This document shows positions 36,322 to 45,788 of a DNA stretch of 64,000 nt, piece after piece. The stretch is from Mesorhizobium opportunistum WSM2075. Its GTDB lineage: Bacteria; Pseudomonadota; Alphaproteobacteria; Rhizobiales; Rhizobiaceae. The notes beneath the pieces are model-generated. The model made no database searches, was not told the origin of the DNA, and worked only from the letters and a program-made list of their open reading frames with translations. Position 1 is the stretch's first letter. Every line of letters starts with the position of its first letter. The position numbers were made by a program, and so were the translations under genes. The stretch covers positions 4,902,001 to 4,966,000 of the forward strand of contig NC_015675.1 in NCBI RefSeq assembly GCF_000176035.2, in the 5' to 3' direction.

Positions 36322-37077
36322 TCACGCGGCTTGCCCGATCACGCCGGCATAGCCGTTGGCTTCGAGGTCGAGCGCCAGCGATTTGTCGCCGGACTTGATG
36401 ACCTGGCCCTTGTAGAGCACGTGCACGCTATCGGGCACGATGTGTTCGAGCAGGCGCTGGTAATGAGTGATGACCAGGAACGCCCGGTCCGGCGCGCGCA
36501 GCGCGTTGACGCCATCGGAAACGATCTTCAGCGCATCGATGTCGAGGCCGGAATCGGTCTCGTCGAGCACGCAGAGCTTCGGCTCCAGGAGCTTCATCTG
36601 CAGGATCTCGGCACGCTTCTTCTCGCCGCCGGAGAAGCCGACATTGAGCGGCCGCTTCAGCATCGCCATGTCCATGCTGAGCGAGGCGGCGGCTTCCTTC
36701 ACGCGCTTCAGGAATTCCGGGATCTTCAGCGGCTCCTCGCCGCGCGCCTTGCGCTGCTCGTTCATGGCCACTTTCAAGAATTCCATGGTCGCCACGCCCG
36801 GTATCTCCATCGGATACTGGAAAGCGAGGAAGATGCCCGACGTCGCGCGCTCGGCCGGATCCATTTCGAGGATCGACTGGCCATTGTACAGGATGTCGCC
36901 CTCGGTCACCTCATAATCCTCGCGGCCGGCGAGGATGTAGGACAATGTCGATTTGCCCGAGCCGTTCGGGCCCATGATCGCGGCGACCTCGCCGGCTTTT
37001 ACCGTCAGGTTCAGGCCGCGGATGATTTCGGTGCCGTCATCGACGATGCGGGCATGGAGGTTTCTGATTTCAAGCAT
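36322..37077 (-). CDS. sufC: Fe-S cluster assembly ATPase SufC
   Basis: A 251-residue ABC-type ATPase. Walker A is MGPNGSGKSTLSYIL near residue 35, the signature is NVGFSGGEKKRAEILQMKLL, and Walker B is LCVLDETDSGLDIDALKI, with the SufC-type replacement of the usual dimer residues. It is cytosolic, without a membrane partner. ATG 37077 lies nine bases after AGGA; ATG 37083 is also possible and adds two residues. Confidence 0.95.
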   Translation of the reverse strand: MLEIRNLHARIVDDGTEIIRGLNLTVKAGEVAAIMGPNGSGKSTLSYILAGREDYEVTEGDILYNGQSILEMDPAERATSGIFLAFQYPMEIPGVATMEFLKVAMNEQRKARGEEPLKIPEFLKRVKEAAASLSMDMAMLKRPLNVGFSGGEKKRAEILQMKLLEPKLCVLDETDSGLDIDALKIVSDGVNALRAPDRAFLVITHYQRLLEHIVPDSVHVLYKGQVIKSGDKSLALDLEANGYAGVIGQAA

Positions 37078-37110
37078 TTCCATTCGTCCTATCAGTAGCC
37101 GTCTGCCTGG

Positions 37111-37304
37111 CTAAACTCGATTCAACAACTGCTTCAAGGCTTCCCAAAGCCCCTGCCAAAAGCCATCCGGCGAGTAGGCCGCAGCGAGCAGCGCTATTCC
37201 TATCGCGCACAGCCAGAATGCGAGGCCCAGGCCCGCTTCCCAGTTATCCACTCGATCCCGCAGGTAGACATGTCTTTCTGCGGGTTCGCGTTTGCGCGCC
37301 TTTG

Positions 37305-37308
<4 letters not shown>
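37111..37308 (-). CDS. Small membrane protein encoded between sufB and sufC
   Basis: A 65-residue protein. A very basic N-terminus ([19 protein letters not shown]) leads to one hydrophobic helix, [20 protein letters not shown], and an amphipathic C-terminal helix [15 protein letters not shown]. It starts at GTG 37308 in the overlap GTGA with the sufB stop, with GGGAAG five bases upstream, so it should be translated with sufB. No family is recognised. Position and coupling suggest a membrane-linked accessory of the Suf machine, but that is inference only. Confidence 0.68.
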
Positions 37309-38822
<1,514 letters not shown>

Positions 38823-39011
38823 ATGCGTTCTCCATCCACGCCGGGGTCAAGGCCCGACAGTTTTCAAACTATGGCACCGCCGAAATGACCGCCAAAGAAG
38901 CGCTCGCGGCAGCGTAAGTTCCATATAATGCGTCTCGACCGGAAATTCACCCGGCCAACATGAAACGCACGGCTCTACCAGGTCAAAAAGACCCAAAACA
39001 TCTTAGTCAAG

Positions 39012-39059
39012 CATCGGATTTTCCCGAAAACCGCTACGCACTTTTCGGTCCGATGCTCC
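39012..39059. repeat. Imperfect 48-base inverted repeat between desulfurase gene and sufB
   Basis: AGCATCGGA at 39012-39020 pairs with TCCGATGCT at 39051-39059. Inside, CCGAAAA (39026-39032) pairs with TTTTCGG (39044-39050), with a loop containing GCTACG. No T run follows on the minus strand, so it is not a standard terminator. It looks like a dispersed rhizobial palindrome or an RNA-processing site. Confidence 0.65.
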
Positions 39060-39065
39060 CAACCG

Positions 39066-40244
39066 CTACGCGGCTTCTTCTCTATCCGCCTTTTCCCTGG
39101 CGGCCTGCCTTGCAGCGATGCCCGCCAGTGCGGTCCTGAACAGCTCGATATCCTCGGCGCCCGTCGCCGAACCGATCGACACGCGCAAGGCACCAAGACT
39201 GTCACCGTAACCCATGGCTTTCAGCACATGGCTCGGCCCGACCTTGCCCGACGAACAGGCGGAGCCCGCCGACAGCGCCACGCCGGCAAGATCGAAGGCG
39301 ATCTGCGCGGTTTCGGCCTTGACGCCGGGAATAGCGAAGAATGTCGTGTTGGCAAGCCTTGGCGCGCCGGTTCCAAAGATTTCCGCCTCGGGCACCAAGG
39401 TTTTCACGATGGCCTCGATCTCGTCGCGGCGCTTGCGCACCGTATCGATCGCCTGCAGCCCGTTCAGGGCCTCACGCGCGGCAGCGCCAAAACCGGCAAT
39501 GGCGGCGAGGTTTTCCGTGCCGCCGCGATGGCCCTTTTCCTGACCGCCGCCATTGACCAGGGGCTTGGGCATCATCAGGTCCGCGGCGGCGACAATGGCG
39601 CCGACACCCTTGGGGCCGCCGATCTTGTGCGAAGACAGAACCAAATAATCGGCGTAACCCGCTGACATATCGATCGAAACGCGGCCCGTTGCCTGGACCG
39701 CGTCAACCACCAGGACACCGCCCGCCGCCTTGACGATTTCGGCGATGCGATCGATCGGCTGGATGACGCCGGTCTCGTTGTTGGCGGCATGGATCGCGAC
39801 CAGCGGCAGGCCATCGGCCTTGTCGTGACCGCCAAGCGCTGTGGCCAAAGCGCCGAAATCGGCAATGCCGTTGGCATCGACGCCGATGCGCGTCACCTGC
39901 GCCGCGGGAAAGCGCCCGCCATTCAAAAGGCAGGGATGGTCCGCCTCGGAGACGTAGAGCCGGCTCATGCGCACGCTGCCGCGTCCCATCTGCCAGTCCG
40001 GGGAAAGCAGCGTCGAGGCGGCTTCGGTCGCACCGGAGGTGAACACGACATGTTCGGGCCTGGCATTCACCAGCGCCGCCACCTCGCGCCTCGCCGTCTC
40101 GATCAGGCGCCGCGCCGCGCGCCCCTCCGCGTGGACCGATGACGGGTTGGCGGCAACATCAAGTGCCGCGACCATGGCCTCGCGCGCCGCGGCAAGCAGC
40201 GGTGCACTGGCATTGTAGTCGAGATAGGCACGTTTTGCGGCCAT
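39066..40244 (-). CDS. Cysteine desulfurase, NifS/IscS-like (first gene of suf operon)
   Basis: A 392-residue PLP enzyme of group I type. It opens KRAYLDYNASAPLLAAAREA, the PLP lysine is in YLVLSSHKIGGPKGVGAIVA near residue 205, and the active cysteine is in LSAGSACSSGKVGPSHV near residue 325, the IscS/NifS long-loop motif. In Agrobacterium the gene at this position is called sufS2. ATG 40244 starts MAAKRAYLD. An Irr-type iron control element lies 132 bases upstream. It is divergent from the hydrolase gene at 40483. Confidence 0.92.
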   Translation of the reverse strand: MAAKRAYLDYNASAPLLAAAREAMVAALDVAANPSSVHAEGRAARRLIETARREVAALVNARPEHVVFTSGATEAASTLLSPDWQMGRGSVRMSRLYVSEADHPCLLNGGRFPAAQVTRIGVDANGIADFGALATALGGHDKADGLPLVAIHAANNETGVIQPIDRIAEIVKAAGGVLVVDAVQATGRVSIDMSAGYADYLVLSSHKIGGPKGVGAIVAAADLMMPKPLVNGGGQEKGHRGGTENLAAIAGFGAAAREALNGLQAIDTVRKRRDEIEAIVKTLVPEAEIFGTGAPRLANTTFFAIPGVKAETAQIAFDLAGVALSAGSACSSGKVGPSHVLKAMGYGDSLGALRVSIGSATGAEDIELFRTALAGIAARQAAREKADREEAA

Positions 40245-40375
40245 TTTCGTCCAGTTGGTCCCGTCAGAAGCCATTCGGTTGTCGTATGGCGTTATTTCCT
40301 TGAAATTCCAAGGCGAGCCGTCCTATTTACGCGGCTTGCGGCGCCGGTGGCCGGGCTCGACGTCTGGCCACTCAG

Positions 40376-40392
40376 TTTTGAACAGTTCTAAA
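40376..40392. promoter_or_regulatory. Iron control element (ICE), probable Irr-binding site
   Basis: TTTTGAACAGTTCTAAA differs at one base from the rhizobial ICE consensus TTTAGAA-N3-TTCTAAA. It lies in the 238-base region between the first suf desulfurase gene and a divergent hydrolase gene. Irr control of suf operons is known in Agrobacterium and other rhizobia. Confidence 0.7.
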
Positions 40393-40482
40393 CTAGCTTC
40401 TAGGAAGACGCTCGCCCTGCGTCAAGGCCAGAGGAAGGTTCGTTCCGGGCGCCGCGCATTCGTATTACAAGTGGAGTATTTC

Positions 40483-41157
40483 ATGCCTGAGGTCATTTTT
40501 ACCGGTCCGGCCGGCCGTCTGGAGGGGCGCTACCAACCCTCAAAGGAAAAGAGCGCGCCGATTGCCATCGTGTTGCACCCGCATCCGCAGTTCGGCGGCA
40601 CGATGAACAACAAGATCGTCTACGACCTCTTCTACATGTTCCAGAAGCGCGATTTCACCACGCTGCGCTTCAACTTCCGCGGCATCGGCCGCAGCCAGGG
40701 CGAATTCGACCACGGTACCGGCGAGTTGTCGGACGCGGCGGCTGCGCTCGACTGGGTGCAATCGCTGCATCCGGATTCCAAGAGCTGCTGGGTCGCCGGT
40801 TATTCCTTCGGCTCGTGGATCGGCATGCAGCTCCTGATGCGCCGGCCCGAGATCGAAGGCTTCATCTCGATCGCGCCGCAGCCCAACACTTATGACTTCT
40901 CATTCCTGGCGCCCTGCCCGTCATCGGGCCTGATCATCCATGGCGACGCCGACAAGGTGGCGCCGCCGAAGGATGTGCAGGGCCTGGTCGACAAGCTGCA
41001 CACCCAGAAGGGCATCACCATCACGCAGAAGACCTTGCCCGGCGCCAACCATTTCTTCGCCAACGACGCCGATCTGCTGATCGAGGAATGCTCCGACTAT
41101 CTCGACCGCCGGCTGGCTGGAGAATTGTCGGATCCGCGGCCCAAGCGGTTGAGATAG
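40483..41157 (+). CDS. Alpha/beta hydrolase, DUF3530/YjbB-like dienelactone-type
   Basis: A 224-residue hydrolase. The opening PIAIVLHPHPQFGGTMNNKI is the oxyanion region of this family, the nucleophile elbow is VAGYSFGSWIGMQL near residue 108, the acid is in IIHGDADKVAPPKD, and the histidine is in LPGANHFFANDAD. The family is widespread in alphaproteobacteria without a known substrate. It shares the divergent promoter region, including the ICE, with the suf operon, so iron control is possible. Confidence 0.83.
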   Translation: MPEVIFTGPAGRLEGRYQPSKEKSAPIAIVLHPHPQFGGTMNNKIVYDLFYMFQKRDFTTLRFNFRGIGRSQGEFDHGTGELSDAAAALDWVQSLHPDSKSCWVAGYSFGSWIGMQLLMRRPEIEGFISIAPQPNTYDFSFLAPCPSSGLIIHGDADKVAPPKDVQGLVDKLHTQKGITITQKTLPGANHFFANDADLLIEECSDYLDRRLAGELSDPRPKRLR

Positions 41158-41200
41158 CAAAAGGGCGGCTGAGATAAGCAAAAGGAAGGTACGAGCGCGG

Positions 41201-41869
41201 ATGTATGAGCCTCCCCAGTTCCAGGAAACGCGGCCGGATGTCCTGCACGGACTGATCCGGGCGCATCCGCTCGGCATGCTGATCTCGAACGGGCCGGACG
41301 GCCCGGTGGCCAACGCCATTCCCTTCTTGCTCGATGCCCCCTCTGAACTTAGTGAAAGCCTGCCGCCGAACGGCAGGCTGCGCGCGCACCTGGCCAGGGC
41401 CAACCCGCAATGGCGCCTCATCGCCGACAATCCGGCGTCGCCCGTGCTGATCGTCTTCCAGGGCACCGATGCCTATGTGACGCCGTCCTGGTACGAGACC
41501 AAGCGCGAGACCGGCAAGGTGGTGCCGACCTGGAACTACGCCATCGTGCAGGTGCGCGGCACCGTCAAGGTGATGGATGACCAGGACTGGCTGGCACGAC
41601 AGATCGCGGATCTGACCGCCTCCCAGGAAGGCGTTCGCGAGGCACCCTGGGCGGTGACGGACGCGCCGGCGCCCTTCATCCAGTCGCAGATCAAGGGCAT
41701 CATTGGGCTGGAGATCGAGATCGGCGAGATCCACGGCAAGTGGAAGGTCAGCCAGAACCGTCCCGTCGCTGATCGCGTCGGCGTCGCGCACGGACTTGAA
41801 AGCGAAGTCGCCGATTCGTCCGATATGGTTCGCCTGGTAAAGTCTTACGGTGGCCTGGACGGCAATTAA
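41201..41869 (+). CDS. FMN-binding negative transcriptional regulator family protein (PaiB-like)
   Basis: A 222-residue split-barrel flavoprotein of the PaiB type. It opens MYEPPQFQETRPDVLHGLIR and contains PLGMLISNGPDGPVANAIPF, the FMN phosphate region RAHLARANPQWRLI, and YVTPSWYETKRETGKVVPTW NYAIVQ-type core block. PaiB was named as a regulator in Bacillus, but the family may be enzymatic. It follows the hydrolase gene by 43 bases on the same strand and may be co-transcribed. Confidence 0.87.
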   Translation: MYEPPQFQETRPDVLHGLIRAHPLGMLISNGPDGPVANAIPFLLDAPSELSESLPPNGRLRAHLARANPQWRLIADNPASPVLIVFQGTDAYVTPSWYETKRETGKVVPTWNYAIVQVRGTVKVMDDQDWLARQIADLTASQEGVREAPWAVTDAPAPFIQSQIKGIIGLEIEIGEIHGKWKVSQNRPVADRVGVAHGLESEVADSSDMVRLVKSYGGLDGN

Positions 41870-41881
41870 GCCGGCAGCGAC

Positions 41882-42697
41882 CTATCGTTCCGGCGCAATC
41901 AGCCGGAACGATGCTTTGCGTACCGGCAAACCGGAGGCTGCCGGGCGGAAAATGAAGCCCAGCCGGGCAAAGACCAATCCGCATGCGAGAGCGAAGGCGC
42001 AGCCGAGGCCGAAGCCGGCAACGGTGTCACTCGGATAGTGCGCGCCGACGAAGACCCTGGTCGAGGCGATGCAGGCCGTGACCATCAGGGCGATGGCCCA
42101 GCGCCGTGGAAACAAGAGCAGAAGAATACCGAACACGGCGCCCATCGTCGTGGCATGGCCGGAGGGAAAACCGGCGAAGCGCGCGTCAAAGGCGAATGGA
42201 TGCAACGCCAGGACACCAAAATCCTGGAAGTAGAGCGGGCGGGCGCGGCCGATCGCATATTTCAGGACATTGACCAGCAAGCCGGAAAGGCCAACCGAAC
42301 TCAGCACCAGGAATGCCAGGCAGGTCCAGTTGTAGACGAGCATCAACGATCGCCGTGAAAGGCCTCGCCAATCGATCAGATTGGCCGCGACGAGCAAGAG
42401 CGCCGATGGGATCAGATACCAGCCGCCGAGAGCGAACTGGGTCGTGAACTCGGCAAACCGTGCCCCCGACCATTGGCCATGAAGCATCCCTGCCGGTGTG
42501 TCGAGACGGACAAAGGCCGCCGCCGTCAGCAGCACCCAAACCACGATCCAAACCGGCCATGCAACGTCAGGGTAACGTGCTGGACGAACGGCAAAGCGCC
42601 TTCTCACGATCCGCAACGTGTCGCGAAAATTGTCGAGGGAGCGGCGTCTCACCGCTACAAGCCTGGCGAAAGCGGAAGGGCGCGGTTTCACGAGCAT
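41882..42697 (-). CDS. PAP2-superfamily membrane phosphatase
   Basis: A 271-residue integral membrane phosphatase. The three catalytic motifs are seen: KYAIGRARP, then FPSGHATTMGAVFG, then STRVFVGAHYPSDTVAG. Several hydrophobic segments surround them, with the active site expected on the periplasmic side. Likely substrates are undecaprenyl pyrophosphate or a lipid phosphate such as lipid A; the neighbours (GT39, LAB_N, GT2) favour lipid A or polyprenyl-linked sugars. It lies 30 bases after the GT39 gene on the same strand. Confidence 0.85.
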   Translation of the reverse strand: MLVKPRPSAFARLVAVRRRSLDNFRDTLRIVRRRFAVRPARYPDVAWPVWIVVWVLLTAAAFVRLDTPAGMLHGQWSGARFAEFTTQFALGGWYLIPSALLLVAANLIDWRGLSRRSLMLVYNWTCLAFLVLSSVGLSGLLVNVLKYAIGRARPLYFQDFGVLALHPFAFDARFAGFPSGHATTMGAVFGILLLLFPRRWAIALMVTACIASTRVFVGAHYPSDTVAGFGLGCAFALACGLVFARLGFIFRPAASGLPVRKASFRLIAPER

Positions 42698-42727
42698 TGG
42701 GAATTCGACCCTGTCATGGACCAGCCG

Positions 42728-44377
42728 TCATGGCGCCACACGATAGAGGCCGAGCGACAGTTTGTCTCCCGACGAATAGTTGAGGCCATCGACCTCGGCG
42801 AGGCGGTTCACGGATTTGCCTTGCACCGACAGCATGCCGTTCAGTTTCTGCTCGTCTTCGATCGGCGCCAGTCCCAAGCCGCAGGCAGGATCGGCCAGCA
42901 GATGTTCCGCCACGCCGCCGATATCGGTCAGCACCGTTTTCGTGCCCACCAGGAATACCAGGCTCGGTTCCTGATACCGCGCCGAGGCCAGCACCGTGGT
43001 ATCGCAAGGCTTGTAGGCGCTGACCGCGGTCTCGATGGTCGGGCTCAGCCAGATCGGCTTCAGCGACGGCGCGATGACGCCAAACAGCAAGCCATAGGTG
43101 ATGCCCGCACAGGCGGCGATGGCGCCGATGCGGGGCAGCGGCACCTGCAACTGCCACGAAAAGGCGAGGTAGCCGGCGCCGAGCGCCGCCGCCGCGGCCG
43201 GGATGCTCCACCATGAGAATGTGTGCGTGAGGTAGATCGGTGCGCCCACGCAGACCGCCGCCAGGCCGAGGCTGACCACGACCAGGCCAAATGCCGTCGA
43301 CCACCACAACCAGGTCTGCCAGCGCTTGAGCGGCGCATTGGCATCCTCGGGCTGCAAGGTCAAAAGCCAGCCGATCAGCAGCGCCATGCCGGGATAGGCC
43401 GGCAGGACATAGTGCGGCAGCTTGGTCGGGATCAACTCGAAGACCAGCCAGAACGGGATGTACCAGGCAAGGCAGAAGCGCAGCCTGGGGTCGTCGCGCA
43501 ACCGGTTGAGGGCCTGCAGCCCGGCGCCGACCGCGATCAGGCCGAACGGCCACATGAACAGCGAATAGGTCAGCATATAGAAGCCCGGCGGCATGCCGTG
43601 CGATTCCTCGCCCGACGCGACCTTGCCAAGCATGTCCTTGCCGACGGCCTGCTGCAGGAAGGCGCCATGGCTTTTCCAGGTGATCGCGGCGAGCCAGGGC
43701 AGCGCAATCACCACGACAAGCAGCAGGCCGCGCCCGATCCTGAGCTTCGACAGCCAGCGCCCATCGCGCTCGAAGGCAAACAGCACCGCGATGGTCAGCG
43801 CCGAAAGCAGCGGCGCGATCGGCCCCTTGATGAGAATCGCCGCGCCTTGCGCGATCCAGAAAATCCACCAGAGATGGCCGGCGACCGGCTCGTTGCGGCG
43901 CGATGCCAGGTAGATCTGCGCCAGCGCGCCTTGCGCGGCCACGCAGCAGGCCAAAAGCATCGCATCGGTCTTGGCATCCCGCCCCTCGAAGGCGGTGGCG
44001 AAGATCGCAGCCATCACCAGGCCAGCGACGACACCGGCATTCGCTCCGAAAAGATTGGTTCCCGTCCACGCGATCGCCAGCACCGCAATGGCGATGCCGA
44101 GCGCCGAGACCGTGCGGTAGACCCATATCGGTGCTTCAGCGCCCTTGCCGCTCAGCGTCACGGCTGCCGATTGCAGCCAGTAGATGCCAACCGGCTTCTG
44201 GTAGCGCGAGGCCTCCTGGAAGCGGATGTCGACATAGTCGCCGCTCTCCGCCATCTGCTTGGTAGCCTGGACGAAGCGCGACTCGTCGCGGTCGATCGGC
44301 GGCAGGGATGCCAGCCCCGAGGCCGTCATCATCAGGCTGAACAGGAAGAGAAGGATGTAGTTCCTGTTCAACGCCAT
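42728..44377 (-). CDS. ArnT-like glycosyltransferase family 39 protein
   Basis: A 549-residue membrane glycosyltransferase with about twelve hydrophobic segments. The first periplasmic loop carries LPPIDRDESRFVQATKQM, the acidic site of the PMT/ArnT class, and RYQKPVGIYWLQSAAVTLSG follows. ArnT-type enzymes move a sugar from undecaprenyl phosphate to lipid A. ATG 44377 (MALNRNYILL) is taken as the start; a short upstream extension is not supported. It is grouped with LAB_N and GT2 genes, which usually build the lipid-linked donor. Confidence 0.88.
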   Translation of the reverse strand: MALNRNYILLFLFSLMMTASGLASLPPIDRDESRFVQATKQMAESGDYVDIRFQEASRYQKPVGIYWLQSAAVTLSGKGAEAPIWVYRTVSALGIAIAVLAIAWTGTNLFGANAGVVAGLVMAAIFATAFEGRDAKTDAMLLACCVAAQGALAQIYLASRRNEPVAGHLWWIFWIAQGAAILIKGPIAPLLSALTIAVLFAFERDGRWLSKLRIGRGLLLVVVIALPWLAAITWKSHGAFLQQAVGKDMLGKVASGEESHGMPPGFYMLTYSLFMWPFGLIAVGAGLQALNRLRDDPRLRFCLAWYIPFWLVFELIPTKLPHYVLPAYPGMALLIGWLLTLQPEDANAPLKRWQTWLWWSTAFGLVVVSLGLAAVCVGAPIYLTHTFSWWSIPAAAAALGAGYLAFSWQLQVPLPRIGAIAACAGITYGLLFGVIAPSLKPIWLSPTIETAVSAYKPCDTTVLASARYQEPSLVFLVGTKTVLTDIGGVAEHLLADPACGLGLAPIEDEQKLNGMLSVQGKSVNRLAEVDGLNYSSGDKLSLGLYRVAP

Positions 44378-44419
44378 TTTTGAGCCTCTCCGATCATGTT
44401 CTTCACGCACACGGGCCGC

Positions 44420-44752
44420 TCAATCGACCTTGGTCATCGCCGCCTTGCGCTCATTGGCGATCAGCCAGAGATTTCTGATGTAGATGAACAGGCCCATGGC
44501 CTGGCCGGCGATGAACACCGGATCCTGGCGCTGGATGGCGTAGATCAGAAGCAGGCCGCCGCCGAACAGCGAGAAGAACCAGAAGGCAACCGGCACAACG
44601 CTGCGCTTGGCCTTTTCGGAGGCCAACCACTGCACCAGAAAGCGCATGGTGAAGAAGAACTGGGCGATGAAGCCGAGCAGGACCCACGCATCGAATTGCT
44701 TGATGAAGACCTGATGAAGCCAGGTCCCCAGTTCCTGAAGCACGTTAAACAC
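44420..44752 (-). CDS. Lipid-A-disaccharide synthase N-terminal domain (LAB_N) protein
   Basis: A 110-residue protein with three hydrophobic segments: WVLLGFIAQFFFTMRFLVQW, VPVAFWFFSLFGGGLLLIYA and PVFIAGQAMGLFIYIRNLWL. This is the stand-alone LAB_N domain, often found next to GT2 and GT39 genes of lipid A or polyprenyl sugar modification. Its role is not established; a flippase-like or helper role is usually guessed. Its start overlaps the GT2 gene by eight bases. Confidence 0.87.
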   Translation of the reverse strand: MFNVLQELGTWLHQVFIKQFDAWVLLGFIAQFFFTMRFLVQWLASEKAKRSVVPVAFWFFSLFGGGLLLIYAIQRQDPVFIAGQAMGLFIYIRNLWLIANERKAAMTKVD

Positions 44753-45512
44753 GCTTGATTTCCTCTACTTTTGGCATTCTGCGGCGCCGGCGGCGCAGCC
44801 ACCAGACGCCACCAAGATCGAGCGCGCCCTGCAGGCCACGATCGAAGATGCCGTAATTCGATTTGCCGTGCCGGCGCGAACGGTCGACCACGTCGCAGTG
44901 CACGACGCGGTACCCCTCCTGGATGACCAGAGCCGGCACGAAGCGATGCGTGCCGTCGAAGAACGGCAGTTTGCGCAGGATGTCGGTATGAACAGCCTTC
45001 AGGCCGCAGCCGGTATCGCGCGTCTCGTCATGCAGGATGGCGTTCCTCAGCCAATTGGCGAAACGTGACGCCAGTTGCTTGACCTTGCTGTCGCGACGCT
45101 TGAGGCGCTGCCCCTGTGCGGCGCCGAAATCGGGGCCGGCCTGCCGCAAGGCGTCGACCAGCACGGGAATGTATTGCGGATCGTTCTGGCCATCGCCATC
45201 GATCGTGGCGACGATGCCGCCGCGCGCTGCCCAGGCGCCCGAACGCACCGAAAGGCTCTGGCCGGCGGATTTCCGGTGCCGCAATTCCCGCACCGGGAAC
45301 GGGCGAAGACCTGCCTGTTCGGCAAGAACGGCCGCGGTGTCGTCGGTCGAGCCATCATTGACGATGATCAGTTCGAAGTCGCGCCCTACCATCGCCGCCT
45401 CGATCTCGTCGATCAGCAACGGCAGGTTTGCCGCCTCGTTCCGGCAGGGAATGACAATGGATATCAATGCGTCCGGCATGTCGCGTCGGGGCTCTGTCGT
45501 CGGATATGGCAT
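44745..45512 (-). CDS. Glycosyltransferase family 2, dolichol-phosphate mannosyltransferase-like
   Basis: A 255-residue GT-A enzyme. It has ISIVIPCRNEAANLPLLIDE, then IIVNDGSTDDTAAVLAEQ and the metal motif ATIDGDGQNDPQYIP; the C-terminal RSRRHGKSNYGIFDRGLQGA is typical of ArnC/DPM-like enzymes that load a sugar on a polyprenyl phosphate. ATG 45479 (MPDALISIVIP) may be the true start; ATG 45512 gives eleven more residues. It heads the GT2/LAB_N/GT39/PAP2 group. Confidence 0.87.
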   Translation of the reverse strand: MPYPTTEPRRDMPDALISIVIPCRNEAANLPLLIDEIEAAMVGRDFELIIVNDGSTDDTAAVLAEQAGLRPFPVRELRHRKSAGQSLSVRSGAWAARGGIVATIDGDGQNDPQYIPVLVDALRQAGPDFGAAQGQRLKRRDSKVKQLASRFANWLRNAILHDETRDTGCGLKAVHTDILRKLPFFDGTHRFVPALVIQEGYRVVHCDVVDRSRRHGKSNYGIFDRGLQGALDLGGVWWLRRRRRRMPKVEEIKRV

Positions 45513-45788
45513 GTTTTGAATGCCGTACGGTGCCGCTGGAGGTCGTGGGCTGCAAGAACCTTGTGGCGCGGCGCCTCATTACGCCAGCCGAAACGATGAA
45601 GCAAGCATGACGGACATCATCCGTGCGTGCCACAAAACCGCATCCACCCCCTGCTGGTCGCAGCCCCTCGGTTGGCAGGCAATCCGGCGCAAGATCGGAA
45701 TCCACTTTTGCTGATCGCGCTTGGATGCTAAACGCGCCCGTTCACATACGCCCGCGCCGGACGGGCGGACGCTTTCGGGAAAGAAACC

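Noticed and set aside
45513..45788. T-box or other leader control in front of tyrS
   Set aside because: No specifier-loop or T-box sequence is seen, and T-boxes are not expected for tyrS in alphaproteobacteria.
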